This document shows, one piece after another, positions 17,251-25,937 of a stretch of DNA of 64,000 nucleotides. The notes beneath the pieces are model-generated. The model did no database searches. It saw only the letters and a list, made by a program, of their open reading frames with translations, and had not been told where the DNA came from. Position numbers and translations under genes: made by a program. The DNA is from Chloracidobacterium sp. Lineage in GTDB: Bacteria; Acidobacteriota; Blastocatellia; Chloracidobacteriales; Chloracidobacteriaceae. The stretch is taken from contig JANWUV010000009.1 in NCBI GenBank assembly GCA_025057975.1, forward strand, positions 122,247-186,246, in the 5' to 3' direction. Each line of letters opens with the position of its first letter. The stretch's first letter is position 1.

Positions 17251-19179
17251 TCAATCCCGTTGCGGTAGGCGGTTGACGACTTCGCTTGGCGTGACCGCTA
17301 TGATTTGTACTTGACCGGCGACTTCCGGCGGCGGCGTCACCACCACCGCCCGCCGAGGCGGATGCTCCGACACCAACGCCTCGCTCAACGCGGCCTGAAA
17401 ATCCCGCCCACGAAGCTTTTCCACAACGGACTTCGGCCCCTCCACCATCACCTCAAGGCGCACCGGCGGCGTCCCCGGTACGTCCAGAATGACATCCAAC
17501 CGGCGGCGGACGATGACCGGGCGAATCGTCACCTTCACCTCGACTTCCTGCGCGCCGACAATCTCAATCCGCGGGTCCTTGACATCCACCTTGTACCGCT
17601 CGACAAACGACTGGTCGTGAACGTTGAGCCAGATGGTCTCGGTCCCGACGGCCTGCAGAGCGTACACCTGCGATTCCGGTCCGCGCAGTTTCGTCGTCGG
17701 CGGTGAAACCTGATACTCGGCGATTTCCCGATCCACCGGCAGCGCCCCGCGAAAGTTCGGCTTGATCTCCACTTCACGGTACACCTGCCGCTCCAGACTG
17801 AGGGTAATCCGCGCCGGTTCAATCTCCAGAATCTCTACGTTGGCCGGTTTCTCAATGCGCGCATCTTCCCGCAGCAAAATGACCCGCTCGCCGGGATTTT
17901 TGCCGGCCAGCGGGACGGTGACGACAAAGGACTCCGGGCGCAACCGCTCGACGACATCCCGCGGCCCGCGAACGCGCAACGTCACCTCCTGAACCTCGTT
18001 GCTGTTGGCGATGACCAAATCCTCCCGCAGCCCTTGGTAGGTGATGGGCACGCCGCGCAACACAAATGGAATGGCGTCCTGCTTCGTCGCCGACAGCCAC
18101 AAGGCGCTCGTGATAACGGCCGCAATGAGCTTCAGGGTGAAATTCTCGACCAACAAGGTGTGACACCGCTCCCCTAACCACGCGCCCCAGTGTCGTCCCT
18201 GACGCCAAATTGCAGCGACATCCAGCGCTCCACGTTCACTGACCCGTGAAACGCGCCCTTCACCGACCAGCGCCGGCGTACTGGCTACCGGCGTTTCGCT
18301 TGTCTCGCTAGGCGCATCGGCGGTGACGTAATCCACACTGGAGGTGTCCTCAACCACCAAGGTTCGTCGTCGCCGCCGCCGCGCCGGGGGCGGCGCGCCT
18401 TCGGCGGCGTTCATGGCGCGGGACAACAACGCCCGAACCTCCCGAATGCCAAGGCCGCGCTTGATCTGGCCACCCTCGACGCATGACACCAAACCGGTCT
18501 CTTCCGAGACGACAATCACAAAAGCGTCGGTTTCTTCCGTAATCCCAATCGCCGAGCGGTGGCGCGTGCCGGTGTCCTTGGAAAGCCGTGGATTGAGGGT
18601 CAGCGGCAGAAAGCAGCTCGCGGCGGCGATACGTCCTTGCCGAATAATGACCGCGCCGTCGTGCAGCGGCGCCTCCGGGTTGAACAGGTTGACGAGCAGG
18701 TCATAGCCGACCACGGCGTCGAGCCGAACGCCGCGCGCGATGTATTCATCCAGATTATCCTGCCGTTCAAACACAATGAGTGCGCCGGTCTTTTTCGCTG
18801 CAAAGGTTGTCACCGCCAGCAGCACGTCTTCATACTGCGCCGCCGGCGACTTCGGCGTCCGCCATCCGAACAGCGCCGGTAGGCGGATGTTCCGCCCAAA
18901 GCGCGCAAACGCCGTACGAATTTCGTTCTGGAACAACACGACGACGGCGAAACCAACGTAGAGCAGGCTGTGACGAATGACGAATTCCAGCGTCGGCAGA
19001 CGCAGCCAGTGGGACGCCTGATACAGCAGCGCCACCAGCGCAATACCCAGCGCAATCTGCGCCGCCCGCGTGCCCTTCAGGAGCTTGAGCACCTCATAGA
19101 CGACCAGAAAGACCAGAACCAGATCAATGACGGACGCCAACCATGATTGACCAAGCCAGTGCAGGAGTGTCGTCATCAC
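17251..19179 (-). CDS. Fused diadenylate cyclase CdaA plus YbbR/CdaR regulator
   Basis: This 642-residue chain joins two proteins that are usually encoded separately. Residues 1-260 match CdaA (DisA_N fold): three N-terminal membrane helices (about 12-95), then the cyclase domain with both catalytic motifs, DGA at 174-176 (PLHDGAVI) and RHR at 206-208 (GTRHRSAIG). It would make c-di-AMP from two ATP. An arginine-rich and then serine/threonine-rich linker (260-340) leads to a second membrane segment (about 345-366, ENFTLKLIAA..). After it come roughly three YbbR beta domains to the C-terminus (for example LRGPESQVYALQAV, VMVEGPKSVVEKLRG), which would sit outside the membrane as in CdaR. The start is GTG at 19179 or the adjacent ATG at 19176. 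There is no frame break, so the fusion appears real. Confidence 0.92.
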   Translation of the reverse strand: MMTTLLHWLGQSWLASVIDLVLVFLVVYEVLKLLKGTRAAQIALGIALVALLYQASHWLRLPTLEFVIRHSLLYVGFAVVVLFQNEIRTAFARFGRNIRLPALFGWRTPKSPAAQYEDVLLAVTTFAAKKTGALIVFERQDNLDEYIARGVRLDAVVGYDLLVNLFNPEAPLHDGAVIIRQGRIAAASCFLPLTLNPRLSKDTGTRHRSAIGITEETDAFVIVVSEETGLVSCVEGGQIKRGLGIREVRALLSRAMNAAEGAPPPARRRRRRTLVVEDTSSVDYVTADAPSETSETPVASTPALVGEGRVSRVSERGALDVAAIWRQGRHWGAWLGERCHTLLVENFTLKLIAAVITSALWLSATKQDAIPFVLRGVPITYQGLREDLVIANSNEVQEVTLRVRGPRDVVERLRPESFVVTVPLAGKNPGERVILLREDARIEKPANVEILEIEPARITLSLERQVYREVEIKPNFRGALPVDREIAEYQVSPPTTKLRGPESQVYALQAVGTETIWLNVHDQSFVERYKVDVKDPRIEIVGAQEVEVKVTIRPVIVRRRLDVILDVPGTPPVRLEVMVEGPKSVVEKLRGRDFQAALSEALVSEHPPRRAVVVTPPPEVAGQVQIIAVTPSEVVNRLPQRD

Positions 19180-19284
19180 TAACCGCGTCTTCCCCGTCTA
19201 CCAGTGGCCCAAGTGTGCGCCGTGGAACGCGCGCCGTCCCCTAACGACCAGTTCGCTATGCGTGCTGAAGACTCCAGACCGGCC

Positions 19285-20583
19285 TCACACCAATCGGCCG
19301 TCGTGCGCGGTGAACTTGACGACGCGCACATACCCAAACGCCGCCGCCCCAACGCCAACATAGTAAAGCATATCCGGCGGCCAGTGTTCGGGTGAAAGTT
19401 GCCAAAATAGCGTCAGATAGCCGAGCGCCCCAACCGTCACCCACAACCAATGCCGGTGGCGAACGCCTAGAGCATACGCGACCGTGAAGGACAGCCACAA
19501 CACATGTGGGCCATAGCCCACGCCGTCGGGACGCAGCGTTTCCAGTCCCCACAGCGCCAAGTAGCCTACCGCTAACCCACGCAGAAAACGCTGGGCGGCG
19601 TAGTAGCTTGTCCAGTGGAACGGAAACAAGACGCTCGCCATGACCAACCCCAACAGCCACGCCTTGGCGTCCAGGAAGCGCGCTTGCGCCTCCGGCGCAA
19701 CAAACGTCGCCACCGCCCATGGGTAACTCGCCGCCAACCAGACCGGCAGCGCCAAATCCCGCAGCACTTTGGTCAGTCGCGTTTGGGGCAGCGCCCAAAT
19801 ATCAAGCAAGACATACGCCAAGTAGGCCGCCGTCGGCAGCGTCGGCGTCTGATGTAGCCCAACCAACCCAAAGCTCGCCAGCCAGACGACGAAAGGGACA
19901 TACTCGTACGAACGCAGCGCTGACGCCGGACGACTGTACCGTTCCGCTCGCTTCGCGCCGACCTTCAACGCCGGAATGAGGCGGCGCTCAATCGCTTGTC
20001 GGAGTTCTTCGGTCAGCGCGCGGGCAAGCGCCGGCTCCGCTTCCGCCGGAACGCCGGCCGTTGTGGGCGGCTGAAGCGGTGGGTGGTACTTGACCGTGAT
20101 CTTGCGCGGCAGCGGCAACCACTGTCCGCGCGGCCAGGCGGCGCGCGCCCCAGCGATTGTCACCGGCACGAGCGGACACTGCGCCGCGAGCGCTAACCGC
20201 GCCGCGCCTGACTTGAGTAGGGCGTTCATACGTCCTTCCTTGGAGAGGCCGGCTTCGGGAAAAATCCCCAGCGCCTCGCCGTCACGCAGCACTTGCAGGG
20301 CTTGGAGAAAAGCCTGCTGATCGCGGCGAGCCGTATCCACAGGAAACGCGCCGAGAAAACGAATCAACGGACCCAACACCGGAATGGTGAACAGCCGATC
20401 CCAAGCAACGAAGCGAATCCGCCGCCGAATGGGCAAGGAGATGAGTACCGGATCGAGATAGCTGGGATGATTGCCGGCCAGAATGACTGCACCAGTCAGT
20501 GGGACGTTTTCAACGCCCGTGTATTCGAGCGTAAAAAACACGCGAAAGAGCGCGTGAACAATGACCTTGATGACCCAAAGCAA
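19285..20583 (-). CDS. PlsC-like 1-acylglycerol-3-phosphate acyltransferase with membrane C-terminal domain
   Basis: Residues 1-200 form a PlsC/LPLAT acyltransferase domain. The catalytic HX4D motif is His39-Asp44 in NHPSYLD, and the glycerol-3-phosphate-binding motif appears as FPEAGLS at 108-114 (usually FPEGTRS). It would acylate lysophosphatidate or a similar lysolipid at the inner membrane. Residues about 235-425 are an additional domain with about six hydrophobic segments, which typical PlsC proteins of about 240 residues lack. The start is a TTG (MLWVIKV). The gene sits between the ribbon-helix-helix gene upstream and cdaA-cdaR downstream, all on the minus strand. Confidence 0.82.
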   Translation of the reverse strand: MLWVIKVIVHALFRVFFTLEYTGVENVPLTGAVILAGNHPSYLDPVLISLPIRRRIRFVAWDRLFTIPVLGPLIRFLGAFPVDTARRDQQAFLQALQVLRDGEALGIFPEAGLSKEGRMNALLKSGAARLALAAQCPLVPVTIAGARAAWPRGQWLPLPRKITVKYHPPLQPPTTAGVPAEAEPALARALTEELRQAIERRLIPALKVGAKRAERYSRPASALRSYEYVPFVVWLASFGLVGLHQTPTLPTAAYLAYVLLDIWALPQTRLTKVLRDLALPVWLAASYPWAVATFVAPEAQARFLDAKAWLLGLVMASVLFPFHWTSYYAAQRFLRGLAVGYLALWGLETLRPDGVGYGPHVLWLSFTVAYALGVRHRHWLWVTVGALGYLTLFWQLSPEHWPPDMLYYVGVGAAAFGYVRVVKFTAHDGRLV

Positions 20584-20615
20584 AGGCCGTTCCGCCTCCC
20601 CAATCGGGCAATGCG

Positions 20616-21047
20616 TTATGAACGCCTCGCTAATGACCGCAGCTCCGACTTAAGTTTCTCAATCTGGATGATCTTTTCCGTCACCTGCTCAAAGAGTTCG
20701 CGTTTGGCGGCGATTCCCTCGCCAATCAAGTAGGCCGCCGCTTCCGAGCGGTTGGCAAAAATTCCTGCTTGGACAAGCATCTCAATCGAACGCAGGGCGT
20801 CTTCGGACAGGTGCACGGTCACGTTCAAGTCGCGGCTAGCCAGCGCCTGCTGAATCGCCGCCCCGATGGAACCCGGCAACCGACTGATGGACTCCGGCAG
20901 CGTCCGCGCCAGTTCACGGACAGAACTGGTGATTTCCTCAATCGTTCCCTTCGGCTCGTCGCTCGGCGGATTCGGCAAGGGGCCGGCCGGCGGCGTATCG
21001 TCTTTTCGTTCAATAATGACAACCTTGCGCTCCTCAGGTCCCGGCAT
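20616..21047 (-). CDS. Ribbon-helix-helix-like hypothetical protein
   Basis: This 143-residue protein starts MPGPEERKV, with GGAGG nine bases before the ATG; a longer upstream frame has no ribosome-binding site. Residues about 70-115 (DLNVTVHLSEDALRSIEMLV, then FANRSEAAAYLIGEGI) have the strand-helix-helix pattern of CopG/Arc/ParD-type RHH proteins. A charged helix (about 115-143) that could form a coiled coil follows. The N-terminal half is proline-rich and then amphipathic (SSVRELARTLPESI). It may be a DNA-binding regulator or an antitoxin-like protein, but no toxin gene is adjacent. It is divergent from the small gene at 21280 and lies 33 bases upstream of the PlsC-like gene. Confidence 0.65.
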   Translation of the reverse strand: MPGPEERKVVIIERKDDTPPAGPLPNPPSDEPKGTIEEITSSVRELARTLPESISRLPGSIGAAIQQALASRDLNVTVHLSEDALRSIEMLVQAGIFANRSEAAAYLIGEGIAAKRELFEQVTEKIIQIEKLKSELRSLARRS

Positions 21048-21279
21048 GGCGGCGCACCTCCAATGAAAATTCCAACGCCGCAAATTACTCCCCAACTTGG
21101 GTTTCTGCAAAGCCCACCTTTGTGTCAAACCGTCGCGCCGATGCACCAACGCAGGTTGACCAAATGATTTCACCGTAGCTATATTCGCGCATCGTCTACA
21201 ACCGTATGGCGCAATACACTTCGCGCCAACGGCTTTGTTCGCATTCATGCGTATCTTAAGCCTTCCGAGGACATTGGCC

Positions 21280-21495
21280 ATGCCCGGTGGAACGAATGAA
21301 GTCATGCGCGACTTCTTCATCCGCGTCATTGGGAACACTCCTGAAGAACGATTCATCTATGTCATCCGTGCGCAAAACGCGCGGGCGGCCCTGAACCTAC
21401 ACATCAGCAATATGGGCGACCGGCCCTGCGTTGTTCTCGACGGGCTGACTGGCGAGGTCCTGGAACGTTACAACGTGGACAAGAAAGGGCAGTAA
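21280..21495 (+). CDS. Small hypothetical protein
   Basis: This 71-residue protein starts MPGGTNEVMRDFF, with GAGGA eight bases upstream of the ATG. It is a compact, soluble alpha/beta-looking sequence (FIRVIGNTPEERFIYVI, then RPCVVLDGLTGEVLERYNV) without a recognised family. A well-formed hairpin with a T-rich tail begins 28 bases after its stop, which supports it as a real transcription unit. It is transcribed divergently from the ribbon-helix-helix gene with about 230 bases between the starts. That region must hold promoters for both, but none is clear to me. Confidence 0.6.
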   Translation: MPGGTNEVMRDFFIRVIGNTPEERFIYVIRAQNARAALNLHISNMGDRPCVVLDGLTGEVLERYNVDKKGQ

Positions 21496-21522
21496 ACCTC
21501 CCCTTCCGCTGCATCAACAATG

Positions 21523-21558
21523 GACGGTGGAAAGCAGAACGCCATCCACCGTCTTCTT
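21523..21558 (+). terminator. Rho-independent terminator after small gene
   Basis: GACGGTGGA at 21523-21531 pairs perfectly with TCCACCGTC at 21545-21553, with a 13-base loop and a following TTCTTT. The position 28 bases after the stop of the 71-residue gene fits termination of that transcript. Confidence 0.7.
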
Positions 21559-21988
21559 TGCGCCGAGCGGCTTGATTCCCCCCAGCCAAGCCGTACGGCG
21601 GATCGGGGTTGGAATGCCTCGTGGGGTGGGCTGGTCCGTCGTCCATCGAAAGCTGCTGGGCAGAATCATTGCTCATGCCGCTCATCTCACAAAGCATCCG
21701 GGTCAACACCCAACGCATAGAGCTTGGCGCGTCATTATTCCTTCGCTCCACGCTCACGCTCTTTTTCGGTGCGATCTTGGACAGCTTGTTCAAGCGCCGC
21801 TTTTGTTGTTCTTCCTCCGGTTTCTTCTCCCGCTTCAGCGCCTCCGTCTTTGCCTTTTAGTCTTCTCCCGTCACTGGAGCAACGGCTTCCAGTTGCATGG
21901 TCAACCAACGCCGCTAGAAGCCGTTATTCCCCACGTGCGACCTGCTTGCACTCCCTTTCGGACGCGGCAAGTAGGCTTCCGCGAAATT
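21559..21988. other. 430-bp intergenic stretch without a supported gene
   Basis: No frame here has a start with a ribosome-binding site and a protein-like composition. On the minus strand a short open stretch encodes a charged tail (about 21720-21850) but lacks a start codon. A nine-base inverted repeat (AACGGCTTC at 21881-21889 with GAAGCCGTT at 21917-21925, loop of 27) lies about 65 bases beyond the TonB receptor stop and might help end that transcript. It lacks a T-run. The rest shows nothing recognisable. Confidence 0.5.
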
Positions 21989-24900
21989 TCAGAATGTCAA
22001 CTTCAGCGCCATCTGAATCCGGCGCGCACTACTAACCACGCCGTCCCGGATACGCCCGAAGGTCGCCGCTGTCACCACGGCGGTTGGGAACGCAAACGAC
22101 GGTGTATTCGTCGCGTTCTGCATTTCCAGCCGATACTGGAGATTGACGCCTTCCACGATGCGGAATGACTTGGCCACCGTCAGGTCAAGCTGGAAAAAGC
22201 CTGGCCCGGTGAAGAAGTTGCGCCCGGTGTTGCCTAAGGTTCCAGGCGCGGGGATGCTAAACCGCGCGCGTTCATCCGCTGTGAAGTAGAAGTTCGTTCC
22301 GGCTTCCTGCCGTACCGAACCGAGCGACCGCGAACAGCCGTTGCAGTCGGCGAACGACTGCACGGCGTTGCTGAGCGTATTCGCGCCGGAAAAGACTGTG
22401 AACGGCCGTCCCGACGTGAGCCGGACGATACCGGCGACCATCCACCCGCCGATGACCTGATCAATCACCGGATTGAGATTGTTGGCGTACTGCCGCCCGC
22501 GCCCAAACGGCAACTCCCATACGAAGTTGCCCTGCAGCGAGTGCGTCCGGTCAAAATCTGAGCGGGCATAGTTGATGCGCCGGTTGCGCAGATCGAACGG
22601 CGTACTCGACGCCGATTGCACGTTGCCGCTCGCCGCCACCGTGAAGGTTGGGTCAAACGACCGCGTGTCGAGCGACTTCGCAAAGGTGTAGCTTACTTGG
22701 AAGCTCAGCCCATCGCGGAAGCGCCGTGACAGCTGCACCTCACCGGCGTGGTAGTTGGAGAAGTCGTAGTTGTCAATGATGAACAACCCGCCGGTGTACT
22801 GCGGAAAATCAAAGAAGAAAAACGGTGAAAAGCCGCGCGCCGGCAAATTCGCGCCGACCTGCTGCGCTAGTGAAACGGCTAAGCCGGCGACGTTGTTCGT
22901 CGTCAGGCTGCCGCGAAAGTTGTTGATGGTCGTCTGCGAACCGGTCGGACTGCCTAGCAGCGCGTTGATGAGCGGACTATTGCAGGCCGGCGTAAACGTC
23001 CCGGACACGGCGCAGGGGCGCATGATGTTGAACGCCTCCAGGAAGCCATTTTCAAAGATTTTTACCTGATTGGCGTTGTAGCCGCTCAGCAGCCCGTTCC
23101 CATGCCGGCCGATGTAGTTGACTTCCAGCACCAGGTTCCAACCCAGATCACGCTGCACGCTCAACGCCCACTGGTGAACTTTCGGCGTCCGGTAGCGTGG
23201 GTCAAACGCCGTGATGCTGTTGACCGAAAAGGCCGGCGGCTGCCGCAGCGCATCCGGCGACACGCCCGCCGGTGGAGCCAGCGTCGGCAGGTTGCGCAAC
23301 CGCCCGCCACCCTGCCCAAAGGCGTCATTGTTGACGCCTAACGTCGCGCCTGGCACAGTCGGCAGGATAAACGACGAGGTCACAAACGTGTTGAGTCGGT
23401 CATACGCTAAGCGATAGTTGACGCGCACTGAGGTCTTCCCATCGCCGAAAGGATCCCAAGCCACGCCAACGCTCGGCCCGAAGTTGTTCCAGTCGTCGGC
23501 GAAGGGCTTACCGTTGAACCACGCGGCGGTATTGGTCGGCGCAGCACCGAAATACAGCGGAACATTCGGTACAGCCAACCGATTTGGCTCGCGCATCGCG
23601 GGGCGTCCCTCCCACCGCACGCCGTAATCTACGACCAAATTTGGACGCAAACGCCATGTATCCTGGAGGTACAGGTCGTATTCCGGGTAACGCGCATCGG
23701 CGGTGAAAATCGTGCCGGGCGGGCCGTACCGGTCGCCAATTGAGACAAACGCCTGCGAGATGCGCCCCACCCGCCCCAGCAGATTATTGATGGTGCGCTG
23801 AAGCAGCGGCAGATCAAACGCCGTGTTGATATTCCCCGGAATGCTGAAAGCAGTGACGCTGACCGTGTTGATCGCCGTACTGAAGTTGACCGAAGGCTGG
23901 GTGTTGAGGCCCGCGACGGAGGTCCGCCGGTCAATATGCCGTCCAAAGCGCAGATTCATGCCGGCTTTGATGGTGTGCGCGCCGCGTACGTAGGTGAAGT
24001 TATCCACGAACTGAAAGGTCGTCAGCGCACGCCGGTTGATGACCGGGGCAAGGTTGGAAATCGGCGTCGTGATGTCGTTGAACGTGATTGGCGGGTTGTT
24101 GGCGAAGTTCGGATCGGGGTTGTCGAAGCTGAACGTGAAACGATTCAGACCGACCACGAACTCATTGGTGATGTTGCTGGCTGGCGACCACCGATGGTTG
24201 ATGGCGACGTTGCGGGGCGACCGGCGCGTGTCCACAAGACGCGGCGTATTGGGAAACGCCGCCGGGCCGGCGTTGGCGAAGTCGCCGAGTGAGTCCTGCC
24301 TTCCCCAGGAGACGCGCGCAAACACCGTCTGGCGGTCGCTAATGATGTAATCCACCTTCACAGTGTAATCCTCTTGCTGCTCCTGTCCGCGCGCGTTGAA
24401 GAGGAAACCGGCCGTATTGAGGCCGTCGCCGACGGCGAAGTTGTTCGGCAGCGGCGTCAGGTCAATGACGCGCCGAATGGTTGGGTCAAGCCCAAGTCCC
24501 TGCGGGTCCATCATGCCGATGTTGTACGTCCCGATGCTGAGACCCGGCACGGGATTGCCATTGGCGTCCACCGACGCGCCCGTGGCGCCGAACGGGAGGT
24601 TGCGCCCGCCGATGACGTAGCGAAACAGCCCCTGCCGCGCCGCCTGCGTGTAGACGATGCGCGTTACCGGCCGCCCCTCGCTCGCCCGCAACACCTGCAC
24701 GTTGGTAAAGAAAAACAGCCGGTTGCGAATAATTGGGCCGCCAAGGCTGCCGCCGCCGATATGCTGAACAAACTGGCGCTTGGCGATGCCGTTGAGGTTG
24801 TTTTCGTACTCGTTCGCGTTAAACCCCGGCGTTTGGTAGAACCAAAACCCCGTGCCATGAAACTCGTTCGTTCCCGAACGGGTGATCATGTTGACCTGCG

Positions 24901-25639
24901 CCCCGCTGCTGCGGCCGTTTTCAGCCGACGGGTTGCTGGTGATGACGCGGAACTCGGCCAGCGCATCCGGGTTGACGCGCGTCGGCGAGAAATTCGAGCC
25001 GCCGGCGCTCGTTTCATTCGTGTCAACGCCGTCAAGCGTGAAGTTCACGGCGCGGTCGCGCGCCCCGTGGACGTGAACGCCGCCGCCGGTGTTCGCCCCG
25101 ACGACGACGCCCGGTTGAAAGTTGATAAAGTCAAGCGGATTGCGCCCGCGCGCGCCAACAATGGGGAGGGCGACGATCACCTGCCGCTCGACAAGGTTAC
25201 CCAAGTTGCCGGAACTGCTCGTCTGAATTCGTTCGGCCGCACCAGTGACCTCTACAACTTCCTCCGTGCCGCCGATCTCAAGCGTCGCGTTGACCGTCGT
25301 GGGCTGGCCGACATTGACGGCGTTTCCCCTCAGTACCAACTTCTTGAAGCCGGCGGCTTCCACCATCACCGTATAGACGCCGACTTGAACGGAATCAAAG
25401 ACATACACGCCGCTTTCTCCAGTTTGGGTCTCAAAAACGGCGTTGGTGCCTTCATTGGTAAGGGTGACGCGCGCGCCGGCGACAAGCGCGCCGGATGGGT
25501 CGCGCACCGTCCCCGTAAGACGCGACGTCGTACCCTGCGCCCACGCCGGGCCGATCCAGCCAAGCGTCAGGACGACAAAGCAAAACCAAGCGGCTGACCA
25601 ATGATCGGCCGCGCGAGTGAGCTTCCAGACAGCGGGCAT
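21989..25639 (-). CDS. TonB-dependent receptor, Oar-like, with carboxypeptidase-regulatory domain
   Basis: This 1216-residue outer-membrane protein has a signal peptide ending in AWAQG (about residue 35). A carboxypeptidase regulatory-like beta domain follows (about 37-125; TGTVRDPSGALVAGARVTL, then GVYTVMVEAAGFKKLVL). Next are a plug domain (about 130-260, with FTLDGVDTNET) and a long beta-barrel ending in the aromatic C-terminus ALKLTF expected for outer-membrane insertion. This Oar/CarboxypepD-type architecture is expanded in Acidobacteria. It probably imports a complex carbon source, peptide or siderophore with energy from TonB; the ligand is unknown. GAGG precedes the ATG by about eight bases. 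No SusD-like partner or sensor lies nearby. Confidence 0.93.
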   Translation of the reverse strand: MPAVWKLTRAADHWSAAWFCFVVLTLGWIGPAWAQGTTSRLTGTVRDPSGALVAGARVTLTNEGTNAVFETQTGESGVYVFDSVQVGVYTVMVEAAGFKKLVLRGNAVNVGQPTTVNATLEIGGTEEVVEVTGAAERIQTSSSGNLGNLVERQVIVALPIVGARGRNPLDFINFQPGVVVGANTGGGVHVHGARDRAVNFTLDGVDTNETSAGGSNFSPTRVNPDALAEFRVITSNPSAENGRSSGAQVNMITRSGTNEFHGTGFWFYQTPGFNANEYENNLNGIAKRQFVQHIGGGSLGGPIIRNRLFFFTNVQVLRASEGRPVTRIVYTQAARQGLFRYVIGGRNLPFGATGASVDANGNPVPGLSIGTYNIGMMDPQGLGLDPTIRRVIDLTPLPNNFAVGDGLNTAGFLFNARGQEQQEDYTVKVDYIISDRQTVFARVSWGRQDSLGDFANAGPAAFPNTPRLVDTRRSPRNVAINHRWSPASNITNEFVVGLNRFTFSFDNPDPNFANNPPITFNDITTPISNLAPVINRRALTTFQFVDNFTYVRGAHTIKAGMNLRFGRHIDRRTSVAGLNTQPSVNFSTAINTVSVTAFSIPGNINTAFDLPLLQRTINNLLGRVGRISQAFVSIGDRYGPPGTIFTADARYPEYDLYLQDTWRLRPNLVVDYGVRWEGRPAMREPNRLAVPNVPLYFGAAPTNTAAWFNGKPFADDWNNFGPSVGVAWDPFGDGKTSVRVNYRLAYDRLNTFVTSSFILPTVPGATLGVNNDAFGQGGGRLRNLPTLAPPAGVSPDALRQPPAFSVNSITAFDPRYRTPKVHQWALSVQRDLGWNLVLEVNYIGRHGNGLLSGYNANQVKIFENGFLEAFNIMRPCAVSGTFTPACNSPLINALLGSPTGSQTTINNFRGSLTTNNVAGLAVSLAQQVGANLPARGFSPFFFFDFPQYTGGLFIIDNYDFSNYHAGEVQLSRRFRDGLSFQVSYTFAKSLDTRSFDPTFTVAASGNVQSASSTPFDLRNRRINYARSDFDRTHSLQGNFVWELPFGRGRQYANNLNPVIDQVIGGWMVAGIVRLTSGRPFTVFSGANTLSNAVQSFADCNGCSRSLGSVRQEAGTNFYFTADERARFSIPAPGTLGNTGRNFFTGPGFFQLDLTVAKSFRIVEGVNLQYRLEMQNATNTPSFAFPTAVVTAATFGRIRDGVVSSARRIQMALKLTF

Positions 25640-25937
25640 AGCAAACCTCGCAGAAATTCAAATATGGGTTTTTGGAACGCCCCATCTTGCCGCTTTTCTC
25701 TGCAGTTGTCACGTGGGCGCTTTGGGCGGACAAATCCACGTCATATGGCTGTCAGCTTCGGGTTGCCGTCCGGCAAGCGACAAGCTAGCTTAGCGTCTGC
25801 GGTTCATCGCGCTTCTTCATCAAATCAACAGCTCACTCTGGTCGGCGGCCCTCCGAGGCAGTTCGTGCGGCTTCTGCGTCGCCTGCTCCAGCCCCGGCCG
25901 CGCTAAACCTTCCACCGTACGGTAGGAGGCGTTCGCT

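Noticed and set aside
23999..24010. DnaA-box-like TTATCCACG
   Set aside because: It is a single site inside the TonB receptor gene, with no cluster, AT-rich stretch or dnaA nearby, so there is no evidence for an origin.
24374..25597. Long plus-strand open frame (407 codons) antisense to the TonB receptor
   Set aside because: It is a codon-bias shadow of the receptor gene: arginine/valine/aspartate-rich, with no domains, while the minus-strand frame has a full receptor architecture.
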